From a bacterium (GTDB taxonomy: Bacteria > Patescibacteriota > Minisyncoccia > Moranbacterales > DUUL01), in the NCBI GenBank assembly GCA_030641245.1, contig DAOWHU010000044.1:1-15940 (forward strand): DNA of 15,940 nt. The letters are read 5' to 3'. The notes under the pieces were generated by a model. It searched no databases. It had not been told where the DNA came from and was given only the letters and a program-made list of their open reading frames with translations. Positions 1 through 7,543 of this stretch are shown here, in pieces (positions within the stretch are counted from its first letter, which is position 1; each line of letters opens with the position of its first letter). A program made the position numbers and the translations under genes.

Positions 1-1310
1 AGTGGCATAGTCTACAAACAGAGTCTCAATCTCGATTTGAAAAAGGAATTAGCCCTGTTCTAGCACAGATAGCCTTGGAACGAGCCGTTGAGCTTTTGCA
101 AGAGCACGCTGGAGCCGAATTAGTTGAAATAGTTGATTGCAATTATTTTAAAAATAGAAAGCAGGTAGTTAAGTTCGATGTTAAAAAAATTGAGAAACTT
201 TTAGGCGAGAAAGTCGAAACGAAAAAAGCCTTTGAGATTTTAGAAAATTTAGGGTTTATCATCGAGGACAGAAATCAGGTTCAAACAAAAGTCCGAGTTC
301 CTTATTGGCGGTTAGACATTGAAGGTCAATTTGATTTTGTTGAAGAAATTGGACGAATTAGAGGTTACGAAAATGTTAAAATTCAGCATTTGATGATGGC
401 TGCTAAACCCAGTCCAGGAAATTCGCAACGAGAATTTGAGTGGAAAATTAAAGATAATCTAACGGCCTTGGCTTTTGACGAGGTTATCAGCTATTCTTTT
501 TACGGCAATCGAGACGCAGAAATTGGCAAAATTTCTGGAGAGCATTTTGAATTAGAGAATCCAAATAGCGAGCAACAAAATTTAATGCGAAAAAGTCTTT
601 TACCTGGAATTATTCAAGCCGGTAAATTAAATCAGAAAAATTTTGACGAGTTTTGTTTATTTGAAGCTGGCCGAGTTTATCTTCCAGAAAAAGATCAATA
701 TGAAGAAATGAAGATAAGTGGGGCTTGTTTTGATAAACTTCTAAGCTTGCCAGATCTTTTTTATCAATCTAAGGAAAAAGTTAGGACTTTTGTGGAGAAA
801 ACTTCTGGTAAAATTGCCGAATTTAAATCTTTGGAAAAATCATCTTTTAATTTTCTACATTTAACCAGAGGGGCAGAAATTTTAATTGATGGTAAAAAAA
901 TTGGTGAAATGGGTGAGATTAATCCAATGGTAGCCAAGAAGTATAAAATTAAAAAGCAGTTTGTTGTTTTTGAATTAGACTTTCAAGCTTTGTTTGAATC
1001 TCAAGCCGACAAAAAAATATTCCAACCAATTCAAAAATTTCCTTTTGTTGAAAGAGATTTAGCAATGTTTGTCGATTCGAGAACTGAAGCAGGCGTAGTC
1101 GAAAAAAATATTTTGAAAATTGGTGGGAAAATGTTGCGGGAAATTAAGCTTTTTGATATCTTTGAAGATAAAAAAAATAATAAGAAATCTCTTGCTTTCC
1201 ATTTAAAATTTGGGGAAGCTGAGTTTACTTTGAAAGGGGAGGAAGTTGATAAAAAAATGGAAGAGATTATGGAATCGCTAGAAAAAAATGGTTTTGAAGT
1301 TAGAAAATAA
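1..1310 (+). CDS. pheT: Phenylalanyl-tRNA synthetase beta subunit, 3' part (5' end outside window)
   Basis: This is the C-terminal part of the beta chain of the cytoplasmic alpha2-beta2 enzyme that charges tRNA-Phe. The reading frame is open to the left edge (first full codon at base 3). Upstream of the first candidate start, the residues before base 75 already match the family, including RFEKG followed by the A-L-ERAVELL helix, so an internal start would be wrong. In order one sees the end of the B3/4 region, a B5 domain (roughly bases 165-390, with the VPYWRLDI and EEIGRIRGY signatures), the catalytic-like core domain (roughly 400-1000), and a C-terminal FDX-ACB anticodon-binding domain (roughly 1015-1306, starting near KFPFVERDLA). 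The gene ends TAA; rnhB follows after 56 bases. pheS is presumably just upstream, outside the window (inference). Confidence 0.95.
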   Translation, partial: WHSLQTESQSRFEKGISPVLAQIALERAVELLQEHAGAELVEIVDCNYFKNRKQVVKFDVKKIEKLLGEKVETKKAFEILENLGFIIEDRNQVQTKVRVPYWRLDIEGQFDFVEEIGRIRGYENVKIQHLMMAAKPSPGNSQREFEWKIKDNLTALAFDEVISYSFYGNRDAEIGKISGEHFELENPNSEQQNLMRKSLLPGIIQAGKLNQKNFDEFCLFEAGRVYLPEKDQYEEMKISGACFDKLLSLPDLFYQSKEKVRTFVEKTSGKIAEFKSLEKSSFNFLHLTRGAEILIDGKKIGEMGEINPMVAKKYKIKKQFVVFELDFQALFESQADKKIFQPIQKFPFVERDLAMFVDSRTEAGVVEKNILKIGGKMLREIKLFDIFEDKKNNKKSLAFHLKFGEAEFTLKGEEVDKKMEEIMESLEKNGFEVRK

Positions 1311-1366
1311 AAACTAAAAGTTTTTGTTTCGACTTTACAGACTTCTAAGCTTTATAAATTAATTTT

Positions 1367-2014
1367 ATGCTTCTTCCCTCGACCAAAGAAGAGCTTCGAT
1401 TATCATCTCAAGGGTATGTTATTGTCGGTGTTGACGAAGTTGGTCGAGGTCCTTTGGCTGGTCCAGTGGTGGCCGCTGCCGCCTGGGTTGATCCAGTTTA
1501 TTTTGAAAAAGACTTTAAACTGCGAAATTGTATTCGAGATAGTAAAACTCTTTCTGAAAAACAACGCAACGAAGTTTTTGATTTTTTAGAAAAAAAGGCT
1601 AGCTTTAAAATTGGAATAGGAGAGGTTACTCCCAAGACAATTGATCGAATCAATATCCTGAATGCTTCTTTGTTGGCAATGCGTTTAGCGGTGGAAGATC
1701 TAGTTCCAAAAATTAAACAAAGAAACGTTTTGTTATTGATTGATGGCAATAAAATAGTTCCGGGACTTAACTATTCTCAAAGATATATTATTAAAGGAGA
1801 CCAGAAAGCATTTTCAATTGCAGTTGCTTCTATTTATGCCAAAGTTTATCGAGATAACATAATGATCGAGTATCACCAGAAATTTCCTAATTATGGTTTT
1901 GATACACATAAAGGTTACGGTACTCAGAAACATATGAAGGCTCTAGAAGAAAATGGAGCTTGCGAGATTCACCGACAATCTTTTGGGCCAGTAAAAAATT
2001 CAGCGGTTTTTTAA
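1367..2014 (+). CDS. rnhB: Ribonuclease HII
   Basis: A 215-residue RNase HII, normal length for the family. It cleaves the RNA strand of RNA-DNA hybrids and nicks 5' of single ribonucleotides left in DNA. Visible signatures are DEVGRGPLAGP at residues 23-33 with the metal ligands D23 and E24, RDSK at 57-60, the LLIDGNK strand with D126, the IAVASIYAKVYRDN helix with D163, and GYGT at 184-187. These give the complete set of four acidic catalytic residues. No Shine-Dalgarno sequence precedes the ATG. A TATAAA-like word lies at 1353-1358, but no matching -35 is seen, so independent transcription is uncertain; it may be read through from pheT. Confidence 0.96.
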   Translation: MLLPSTKEELRLSSQGYVIVGVDEVGRGPLAGPVVAAAAWVDPVYFEKDFKLRNCIRDSKTLSEKQRNEVFDFLEKKASFKIGIGEVTPKTIDRINILNASLLAMRLAVEDLVPKIKQRNVLLLIDGNKIVPGLNYSQRYIIKGDQKAFSIAVASIYAKVYRDNIMIEYHQKFPNYGFDTHKGYGTQKHMKALEENGACEIHRQSFGPVKNSAVF

Positions 2015-2103
2015 TTTACAATTTACAATGTCTAATATGGAACTCCTCGCTCCCGTTGGCTTGCCTCGCCAAAGCTTGTTGTTTAAGGAAAATTAAAAAT
2101 TAT

Positions 2104-3552
2104 ATGATTAACGATAAAAATAAAATTAATTCTCCCGAACTCTTAGCGCCGGCGGGGAGCTTGGAAAAACTTAAAACTGCTTTAATTTACGGTGCTGACG
2201 CCGTTTATTTTGGTTTACCGGGGTTTTCTTTGCGAGCTCGAGCCAGTCAATTTGAAGAAGGAGAAATTCTGGAGGGAGTTAAATTTTGTCGAAAAAGAGA
2301 AAAAAAGTTTTATATTGCTTTGAATATTTATGCTCATAACATTCACATTGATGATTTGAATCAGTCTCTAAAGTTCGTCAAAAAAATAAAACCAGATGGG
2401 ATTATTCTTTCTGATCCAGGAATTTTAAGAATAGTTAAAAAAGAATTACCAGATATTGATATTCATATCTCTACTCAAGCTAATGTAACCAACAAAGAAG
2501 CTGTTAAATTTTGGCGTGATCAAGGGGCCAAGAGAATTATTTTAGCCCGAGAGGTTTCTTTGAAAGAAATTCGAGAGATTAGAAAGGCTGTTCCCGACAT
2601 TGAATTAGAATGTTTTGTGCATGGAGCGATGTGCATGGCTTATAGTGGACGGTGTATTTTATCCAAGTGGATGTTGAACCGCAGTGCTAATTTGGGTGAT
2701 TGTGCTCAGCCGTGTCGATGGGAATATAAAGGGACTGTCTCCAGGCTCCAATTTTCGTCCAAATTTTTAAATTTCGGCTATAACTTATTTCATAAAGTTT
2801 GCAAATACACCATATTTACAAACTTTTCTCAACTGTGTTTCGCTCGAAATTTAAAAGTTTGGTTCGAAAAGCGAGCTCGGAGACAGTCCCTAGTCAAAAA
2901 CAAAGAAGACAATCAATTAAAAACCATGGGAATTGTTGACGATCAAGATCGTTTCAAGATTGAACTAGAAGAAGACGAAACTGGAACCTATTTATTCAAT
3001 AGCAACGATATTTGTTTAATTGAGCATTTAAAGGAACTTCAAGAGGCGGGAGTAGACTCATTTAAAATTGAAGGTCGAAATAAAAGCGTTTATTATGTGG
3101 CTATGGTAGTTAGAGCTTATAGAAAGGCCTTAAAGGCTTTGCAAGGTGCCAAACCTCTCCAGAAAAAAATTATCCAAGAACAAAAAAAGGAACTAGAGAA
3201 ACTCTCTAACCGAGGCTATTGGAAAAGTTTTATGTTTCAAGAGGAGCCTCCTCATCTATTAAAACAAGCCTCAAAAAAGGCTCAGTCAGTATTTATTGGC
3301 ATTAGTTTAATGAATTTTAAAACAAAGAAGTCTTTAGTCAGAAAAGTTTTTGTTCATAATTCTTTCAAGAAGGGTAATTCAGTCGAGGCAATAACTCCCG
3401 ACAAAATTTATAAAACTAAAATCATCAATATCAAAAATGATACTGAAGATGATTTAAAGTCTGCTCATGGTGGACAAGAAAAGATATTTTCAGTTCAATT
3501 CGACCAAGAAATCGAAGGATTCTTTATTTTAAGGAAAGAGTTAGTCAAATAG
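2104..3552 (+). CDS. U32-family peptidase-like protein (TrhP/YegQ type), with an in-frame 54-codon insertion
   Basis: A 482-residue protein of the collagenase-like U32 family. Characterised relatives (TrhP, RlhA, UbiU/V) are Fe-S proteins needed for RNA or quinone hydroxylation rather than proteases; TrhP acts on U34 of tRNA. The start at 2104 has AAGGA about 12 bases upstream and gives the expected N-terminus (SPELLAPAGS at 10-19, GADAVYFG at 30-37). Earlier in-frame starts overlap rnhB and add a non-homologous peptide. The family core HGAMCMAYSGRC, GDCAQPCRW and NDICLIE supplies C177, C184, C200 and C304, candidates for a [4Fe-4S] cluster, and SFKIEGRNKS is at 319-328. Residues 210-263, directly after CRWEYK, come from a 160-bp palindromic element and match nothing expected there. 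The frame is intact across it. Function with the insertion is unknown; tRNA hydroxylation is an inference from family. Confidence 0.88.
   Translation: MINDKNKINSPELLAPAGSLEKLKTALIYGADAVYFGLPGFSLRARASQFEEGEILEGVKFCRKREKKFYIALNIYAHNIHIDDLNQSLKFVKKIKPDGIILSDPGILRIVKKELPDIDIHISTQANVTNKEAVKFWRDQGAKRIILAREVSLKEIREIRKAVPDIELECFVHGAMCMAYSGRCILSKWMLNRSANLGDCAQPCRWEYKGTVSRLQFSSKFLNFGYNLFHKVCKYTIFTNFSQLCFARNLKVWFEKRARRQSLVKNKEDNQLKTMGIVDDQDRFKIELEEDETGTYLFNSNDICLIEHLKELQEAGVDSFKIEGRNKSVYYVAMVVRAYRKALKALQGAKPLQKKIIQEQKKELEKLSNRGYWKSFMFQEEPPHLLKQASKKAQSVFIGISLMNFKTKKSLVRKVFVHNSFKKGNSVEAITPDKIYKTKIINIKNDTEDDLKSAHGGQEKIFSVQFDQEIEGFFILRKELVK
2731..2890. mobile_element. 160-bp palindromic (MITE/REP-like) element inserted in frame in the U32 gene
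   Basis: The ends are perfect 12-bp inverted repeats: GGGACTGTCTCC at 2731-2742 and its complement at 2879-2890. The arms continue to match inwards with scattered mismatches and one gap (shared blocks TTTTCG, CCAAA and TTTTAAATTTCG). They close with AAAGTTTGCAAATA (2794-2807) against its near-complement at 2813-2826, leaving a 5-base loop at 2808-2812 that is the exact centre. It is therefore one imperfect giant hairpin. It encodes no enzyme, but all 53-54 codons through it are sense in the host frame. 160 bp plus 2 bases keeps the frame. No clear target duplication is seen. Such ends recall non-autonomous REP/MITE elements (inference). Confidence 0.85.
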
Positions 3553-3555
3553 TGA

Positions 3556-3627
3556 TTAGTTAATTGGGGATATTTTGCAAAGTTTTCAATTTAATATGTA
3601 TTATCCATGCAACCCCTAATTAACTAA
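3556..3627. repeat. Intergenic inverted repeat after the U32 gene
   Basis: TTAGTTAATTGGGG (3556-3569) is mirrored by CCCCTAATTAACTAA (3613-3627), a stem of about 14 bp with a single unpaired T and a 43-base interior. It starts three bases after the stop codon and is followed by a T-rich stretch (3640-3647), so it could act as a weak terminator or mRNA 3'-end protector. The words ATTAGT/ACTAAT recur in the hairpin before pilC. This fills most of the 151-base gap; nothing else is recognised there. Confidence 0.6.
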
Positions 3628-3703
3628 TTACTAATCATCTATTTTTTGTATTTATTTGGATAATGAGGTATTATGATAATAGGAGTTGATGAATCTATGA
3701 CCT

Positions 3704-4468
3704 ATGAAATTAGACAAATTTCAAAAAGCTAAGGTTGTTCTGGGGCTGAGTCTGTTTGTTTTGTTGTTTGCAATTTTGTTTATACCGCATGCTATTGATA
3801 ATGGTCTCAGTTGGGCCTCAGAAGACACTCTTGAAACATTGTTTCTAGCGCTTAGTTTTCTGGCGACAATTTATGTGTTTTGGCATTATGATTATTTAGT
3901 TCAGAAAAGGGGGCAAGAATCTCTTAATTTGTCTTCGAAATTACAAAATAAAGAAAAAGAACTTCTGGAAGCTTTTCAGTATCTAGGAAAGATTAATGTT
4001 CGTTTTTCTGTTATCCGGGATTTATTAGATGGAATGAAGGATCCAATACCGACTACTCGAGAAGAATTAAACAAGGCTTTGAAGAAGTTGCTTGATATAG
4101 CTTGTAGCGCGACTAGCAAGGATCGAGCGTTGCTTAAAATTGTTAATGTTAAAAGCAACAAAATATTAATTGAAGAAAAAAGCAGTCGGGGTTTCGATAA
4201 TGGCGATGGGAAAAGTCAGACTAGCGCTAAAAATTTGTTGGAAATATATAATAAGAAAAGAAGTTCCAAGACTGAAAAATTAGAAGTTTTTTATTCTGAT
4301 TTAGATAATTTTAATATAAAAACATTTTTGATTTTACCGTCCAGCGATGATTCTGTGGTGCAAGGAGAAGATTTTTTAAAAGCTTTAATAAATCAAAGCG
4401 AAATCCTTTTTTTGCTACTTGATTCTCAATATTATAGATCTAAAAAAAATCACAATGGAAAAAAATAA
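3704..4468 (+). CDS. Membrane protein with two TM helices, coiled coil and possible GAF-like domain; function unknown
   Basis: A 254-residue protein that I cannot assign to a named family. Two hydrophobic segments (about residues 9-30 and 43-62) form a hairpin in the membrane. A lysine/glutamate-rich helix at about 66-95 is likely coiled coil. The remaining cytosolic part (about 115-245) has the helix-strand pattern and length of a GAF-like sensory domain, but no diagnostic motif is visible, so that is a weak inference. An AGGAG (3681-3685) lies 18 bases before the ATG, which is far. An in-frame ATG at 3689 is stopped by TGA after two codons, so 3704 is the first workable start. Its tail comes within 10 bases of the sugar nucleotidyltransferase gene downstream, and a histidine kinase with a similar two-helix N-terminus follows three genes later. 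A role in envelope sensing is a guess from context. Confidence 0.75.
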   Translation: MKLDKFQKAKVVLGLSLFVLLFAILFIPHAIDNGLSWASEDTLETLFLALSFLATIYVFWHYDYLVQKRGQESLNLSSKLQNKEKELLEAFQYLGKINVRFSVIRDLLDGMKDPIPTTREELNKALKKLLDIACSATSKDRALLKIVNVKSNKILIEEKSSRGFDNGDGKSQTSAKNLLEIYNKKRSSKTEKLEVFYSDLDNFNIKTFLILPSSDDSVVQGEDFLKALINQSEILFLLLDSQYYRSKKNHNGKK

Positions 4469-4478
4469 AAAGAAGATT

Positions 4479-5276
4479 ATGAAAGGAATAATTTTAGCAG
4501 GAGGCACTGCGACTAGATTGTTTCCGTTAACGGCCACAACCAGTAAACAACTTTTGCCAGTCTATGATCGTCAAATGATTTTTTATCCGTTGAATACTTT
4601 AATAAAAGCGGGAATAAAAGAGATTTTGATTATTGTTGCCCCTGAAAACTCTGGTCAATTTTTAAATTTAATAGGTTCAATTTTTGAAAAAATAGGAGTC
4701 CACATTGAATTTATGGTACAAACTTCTCCTCGGGGATTGGCGGATGCTTTTATTGTTGCAGAAGATTTTATCGATAGAGATGATGTGGTTATGATTTTAG
4801 GAGATAATATTTTTGAAGATGGTCTTAGCGAGGCAATCAAGGGCTTTGAAAAAGGGGGTTTGATTTTTGCTAAGGATGTTCCTGATCCTGAGAGATCTGG
4901 GGTGGTCGAGTTTGACGATGAGAACAGAGTTGTTAGTATCGAAGAAAAACCTCAAAATCCTAAAAGCAGTTATGCCGTCGTCGGGGCTTATGTATTTGAT
5001 TATCGTGTAATCGAATTTGCTAAATCTCTTAAACCTTCTGCTAGAGGAGAAATAGAAATAGTTGATATTCAACTGAAATATTTAGAAATAAACGAACTAA
5101 AAGTAGAAAAAATAGAAGGAGAATGGTTGGACGCAGGAACTTTTGATTCCTTATTGGATGCAAGCAATCTTGTTAAAGAAAAGAAACTTTATAAAAATTT
5201 TGACAAAACCATAGAAAAAGCCATCTTGAATTATAATCAGAAGTTAAAGGAGATCGCCAAAAGAAAAATTATTTGA
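4479..5276 (+). CDS. rmlA: Glucose-1-phosphate thymidylyltransferase-like nucleotidyltransferase (RmlA type)
   Basis: A 265-residue sugar-1-phosphate nucleotidyltransferase. RmlA condenses dTTP and glucose-1-phosphate to dTDP-glucose, the entry to dTDP-rhamnose and other envelope sugars. The nucleotide-binding loop (LAGGTATRLFPLT), TSKQLLPVYD, the metal-binding LGDNIF, SIEEKP-type IEEKPQNPKSSYAVVGAY, ARGEIEIVDIQ and EWLDAGTFDSLLDAS all follow the RmlA order. The protein is somewhat shorter than the usual 290 or so residues. The start is chosen at 4479 because MKGIILAGG is the family N-terminus. An ATG at 4455 would add eight residues (MEKNKKKI) and overlap the preceding gene by 14 bases, which would allow translational coupling and cannot be excluded. 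No clear Shine-Dalgarno sequence precedes either start. It ends TGA, 17 bases before galU. The nucleotide used (dTTP or UTP) is not proven by sequence. Confidence 0.88.
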   Translation: MKGIILAGGTATRLFPLTATTSKQLLPVYDRQMIFYPLNTLIKAGIKEILIIVAPENSGQFLNLIGSIFEKIGVHIEFMVQTSPRGLADAFIVAEDFIDRDDVVMILGDNIFEDGLSEAIKGFEKGGLIFAKDVPDPERSGVVEFDDENRVVSIEEKPQNPKSSYAVVGAYVFDYRVIEFAKSLKPSARGEIEIVDIQLKYLEINELKVEKIEGEWLDAGTFDSLLDASNLVKEKKLYKNFDKTIEKAILNYNQKLKEIAKRKII

Positions 5277-5293
5277 AAGTAACAAAATAATTA

Positions 5294-6151
5294 ATGAAAA
5301 TAAAAAAAGCCGTCATAGCTGTAGCTGGTTCTGGGACAAGATTGCTACCAGCTACAAAATCGATGCCGAAAGAAATGTTACCCATTGTTGATAAGCCAAT
5401 TATTCAATTGGTAGTTGAGGAGTTGGTAGAAGCGGGCATAGAAGATATTATAATGGTAACTAAGTGGGACAAAAAACCGCTCGAGGATCATTTTGATCAT
5501 AGCTGGGCTTTGGAACATGCCCTAAAGGAAGCCGGCAAGGAGGATTATTTGAAAGAAATTAAAAGAATTGCGAGAATGGCTAATTATATTTATATTAGAC
5601 AAGCGCCTCAATATGGTAATGGTGTTCCAGTTTTGTCAGCGGCCAGTATTGTAAAAGATGAACCCTTCGTTTTTGTTTGGGGTGATGATTTGGTTAAATC
5701 AAAAGTCTCTTTTACTAAGCAAATGGTTGAAGATTATGAAAAAAGTGAAAAATTAATGATTGGAGTTCAGGAAGTTCCTAAAGATCAAGTTAATCGGTAT
5801 GGTATTGTTGATATAGATAAAGATACTAAAAAACTGAAGGGTATCATAGAGAAACCTTCAATTAAAGAAGCTCCTTCTCAATTGGCGGATTTCGGAAGAA
5901 TGATTTTAAATCAAGAAATTATTGATATACTTAAAGAAACTCCGGTCGGAAAAGGTAATGAGCTATGGATTGTCGATGCCATTACCGAATATGTTAGAAG
6001 GGGAAGAGATTTCTATGTTAAAGAAGTAGAAAATGGAGAATGGCTTACTACCGGGGACCCGTTGAATTATATGAAAGCTTCCCTGAAATACGCTGTTGAG
6101 AGGGAGGATATCGGAGAAGAGCTTAAGGACTTCATAAGGAGATTAAAATAA
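5294..6151 (+). CDS. galU: UTP-glucose-1-phosphate uridylyltransferase (GalU-like)
   Basis: A 285-residue cytosolic enzyme expected to make UDP-glucose, a donor for glycolipids and polysaccharides. Family signatures are AVAGSGTRLLPATKSMPKEMLP near the N-terminus (nucleotide loop and catalytic lysine region), DKPIIQLVVEELVEAGI, the metal-binding GDDLV, RYGIVDID, IEKPS, and the C-terminal WLTTGDPLNYMKA. The length is typical. One oddity: the usual GLGHAV turn that touches the uridine reads GNGVPV, so the histidine is replaced. This is an unusual substitution in a conserved loop and could alter substrate choice. It lies 17 bases after the RmlA-like gene with no visible Shine-Dalgarno sequence, implying cotranscription. 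Confidence 0.92.
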   Translation: MKIKKAVIAVAGSGTRLLPATKSMPKEMLPIVDKPIIQLVVEELVEAGIEDIIMVTKWDKKPLEDHFDHSWALEHALKEAGKEDYLKEIKRIARMANYIYIRQAPQYGNGVPVLSAASIVKDEPFVFVWGDDLVKSKVSFTKQMVEDYEKSEKLMIGVQEVPKDQVNRYGIVDIDKDTKKLKGIIEKPSIKEAPSQLADFGRMILNQEIIDILKETPVGKGNELWIVDAITEYVRRGRDFYVKEVENGEWLTTGDPLNYMKASLKYAVEREDIGEELKDFIRRLK

Positions 6152-6190
6152 ATTTTTTAAAAGGATTTAAATAGAATTACAAAAACAAAA

Positions 6191-7123
6191 ATGAAAAAAA
6201 CAATTGCTCGAAGAGTACAAGATGAAGCTCGGCGTTATGGAGTTCCTTTTTGGAAATTACCCGATTTTTTGATTTTGACAATGGCTTTTGTAAATATTTT
6301 AGGGATGCTTTTTACTTATTATTTAGCTCTAAATTTCGTTGATGATCCTAGAACAGCTGTTATTTTTGTAGCTATAGAGTCGGCCATAATTTTAATTATT
6401 GGCAACATCGTAGCAGAATCTTCTCGAAAGGTAATCGCTAATTATCGGTTGAAAGAGGAATTTATAGATCTGGTTTCGCATCAAATTAGAAATCCAATTA
6501 CTAATGTTAAGTGGAACTTAGAGCTTTTGGGACAAGAAGAATTATCGAAAAAGCAAGAAAAATACGTAGATCGGTTGGCAGGCTCAGTCAAAAATATAGT
6601 CAGTTTGGTTAATGATTTTGTTTATTTATCAAGACTAGAACAAAGTAAAAAAGAATTAACTTTACAAAAAATTGATATTAAAAAAGTGGTTCAGGATTTG
6701 TTAAAAGAGATGAAACTTTTTGCCTCTTCGCGAGACATCAAACTTAAGTTTGTAAACAATAGCGAAAATTATTGGGCTAGAACCGATTTGAAAAAAATTA
6801 AAATAGTAATCAACAATGTCGTAGAAAATGCCTTAAAGTATAGTTATGAAAAGGGTGAAGTGGGAATCGAGCTTCATAATAAAAAAGATAGATTGATTAT
6901 CAAGACTAATGATAATGGGTGCGGTATTGATGATGAATCCCAGTCCTTTGTTTTTGATAAATTTTTTCGAGCTTTAGATGCTAAAAAGTTAGCCGCTGAT
7001 GGGACAGGAGTCGGTCTTTATGTATCAAAGATTCTCTTGAAGGAAATGGAGGGAGAAATTTGGTTTGAATCCGAAAAAGATGAGGGAAGCACTTTCTATA
7101 TAAGTCTGCCAGTTTATGGATAA
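6191..7123 (+). CDS. Membrane sensor histidine kinase
   Basis: A 310-residue kinase. After a basic N-terminus, two transmembrane helices (about 26-48 and 55-75) are joined by only a few residues, so there is no extracellular sensing domain; it probably senses the membrane or a partner protein. The H-box SHQIRNPIT carries the phospho-accepting H97. The ATPase domain shows the N box (NNVVENALKYS, 208-218), G1 (DNGCGID, 241-247), F box (FVFDKFFR, 253-260) and G2 (GTGVGL, 271-276), so it should be active. The response regulator starts 45 bases downstream and pilB directly after that, suggesting that this pair controls or responds to piliation (inference from context). No Shine-Dalgarno sequence is seen near the ATG. 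Confidence 0.93.
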   Translation: MKKTIARRVQDEARRYGVPFWKLPDFLILTMAFVNILGMLFTYYLALNFVDDPRTAVIFVAIESAIILIIGNIVAESSRKVIANYRLKEEFIDLVSHQIRNPITNVKWNLELLGQEELSKKQEKYVDRLAGSVKNIVSLVNDFVYLSRLEQSKKELTLQKIDIKKVVQDLLKEMKLFASSRDIKLKFVNNSENYWARTDLKKIKIVINNVVENALKYSYEKGEVGIELHNKKDRLIIKTNDNGCGIDDESQSFVFDKFFRALDAKKLAADGTGVGLYVSKILLKEMEGEIWFESEKDEGSTFYISLPVYG

Positions 7124-7168
7124 GACTTTATTTGAACCCAGAGAACTTTATATATTAAGAACAAAAAA

Positions 7169-7534
7169 ATGAAAAAAAATAAAATACTTTTCGTTGAAGA
7201 CGAAAAAGACTTAAGAGATACTTTGCAAGAAGCTCTCGAGGCTAATAAATTCGAAGTTGAATCAGCCGCTAATGGCGAGAAGGCTTTGGCTTTATTGGAA
7301 AAAAATAAATATGACTTAATATTGTTAGATATTATTTTGCCCAAGAAAAATGGCTTCGAAGTTTTGAAAGAAATAAAAGATTTGAATAAAAATACTCCGG
7401 TGGTTTTGCTAACTAACTTAAGCGGTCCTAATAATGTTCAAAAGGCGCTTGATTTTGGTGCTCGAAATTATTTAGTTAAATCTGAATATCGATTGGATGA
7501 AATAGTCGAGAGAGTTAAAGAAATTATTGAATAA
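7169..7534 (+). CDS. Single-domain (CheY-like) response regulator
   Basis: A 121-residue receiver domain with nothing attached. The acidic pocket E10/D11, phospho-acceptor D54 (LLLDIILP), switch T82 (LLTNL) and K104 (YLVKS) are all present, so phosphorylation by the adjacent kinase is expected. Without a DNA-binding output it must act by protein contact or phosphotransfer. The pilB start is nine bases after its stop, so the obvious candidate target is the pilus ATPase or its neighbours (inference). No Shine-Dalgarno sequence precedes the ATG, but a TATATT-like word lies shortly upstream (about 7151-7156). Confidence 0.93.
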   Translation: MKKNKILFVEDEKDLRDTLQEALEANKFEVESAANGEKALALLEKNKYDLILLDIILPKKNGFEVLKEIKDLNKNTPVVLLTNLSGPNNVQKALDFGARNYLVKSEYRLDEIVERVKEIIE

Positions 7535-7543
7535 CTTAAAAAA

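Noticed and set aside
75..1310. pheT as a complete gene starting at base 75
   Set aside because: That codon is TTG and the frame upstream already encodes conserved PheT residues (RFEKG), so the gene simply begins outside the window.
1960..2103. Longer U32 reading frame starting at 1960, overlapping rnhB
   Set aside because: The added 48 residues show no family similarity, overlap the conserved end of rnhB in another frame, and the normal family N-terminus begins after the 2104 start.
2731..2890. The palindrome as an intrinsic terminator or gene boundary splitting the U32 gene
   Set aside because: The frame is open across it and family motifs continue on both sides; no T-run follows the right arm.
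3689..3703. Recoded TGA (glycine) joining ATG 3689 to the gene at 3704
   Set aside because: TGA ends the RmlA-like gene normally, and the AGGAG is only three bases from ATG 3689, too close to work well.
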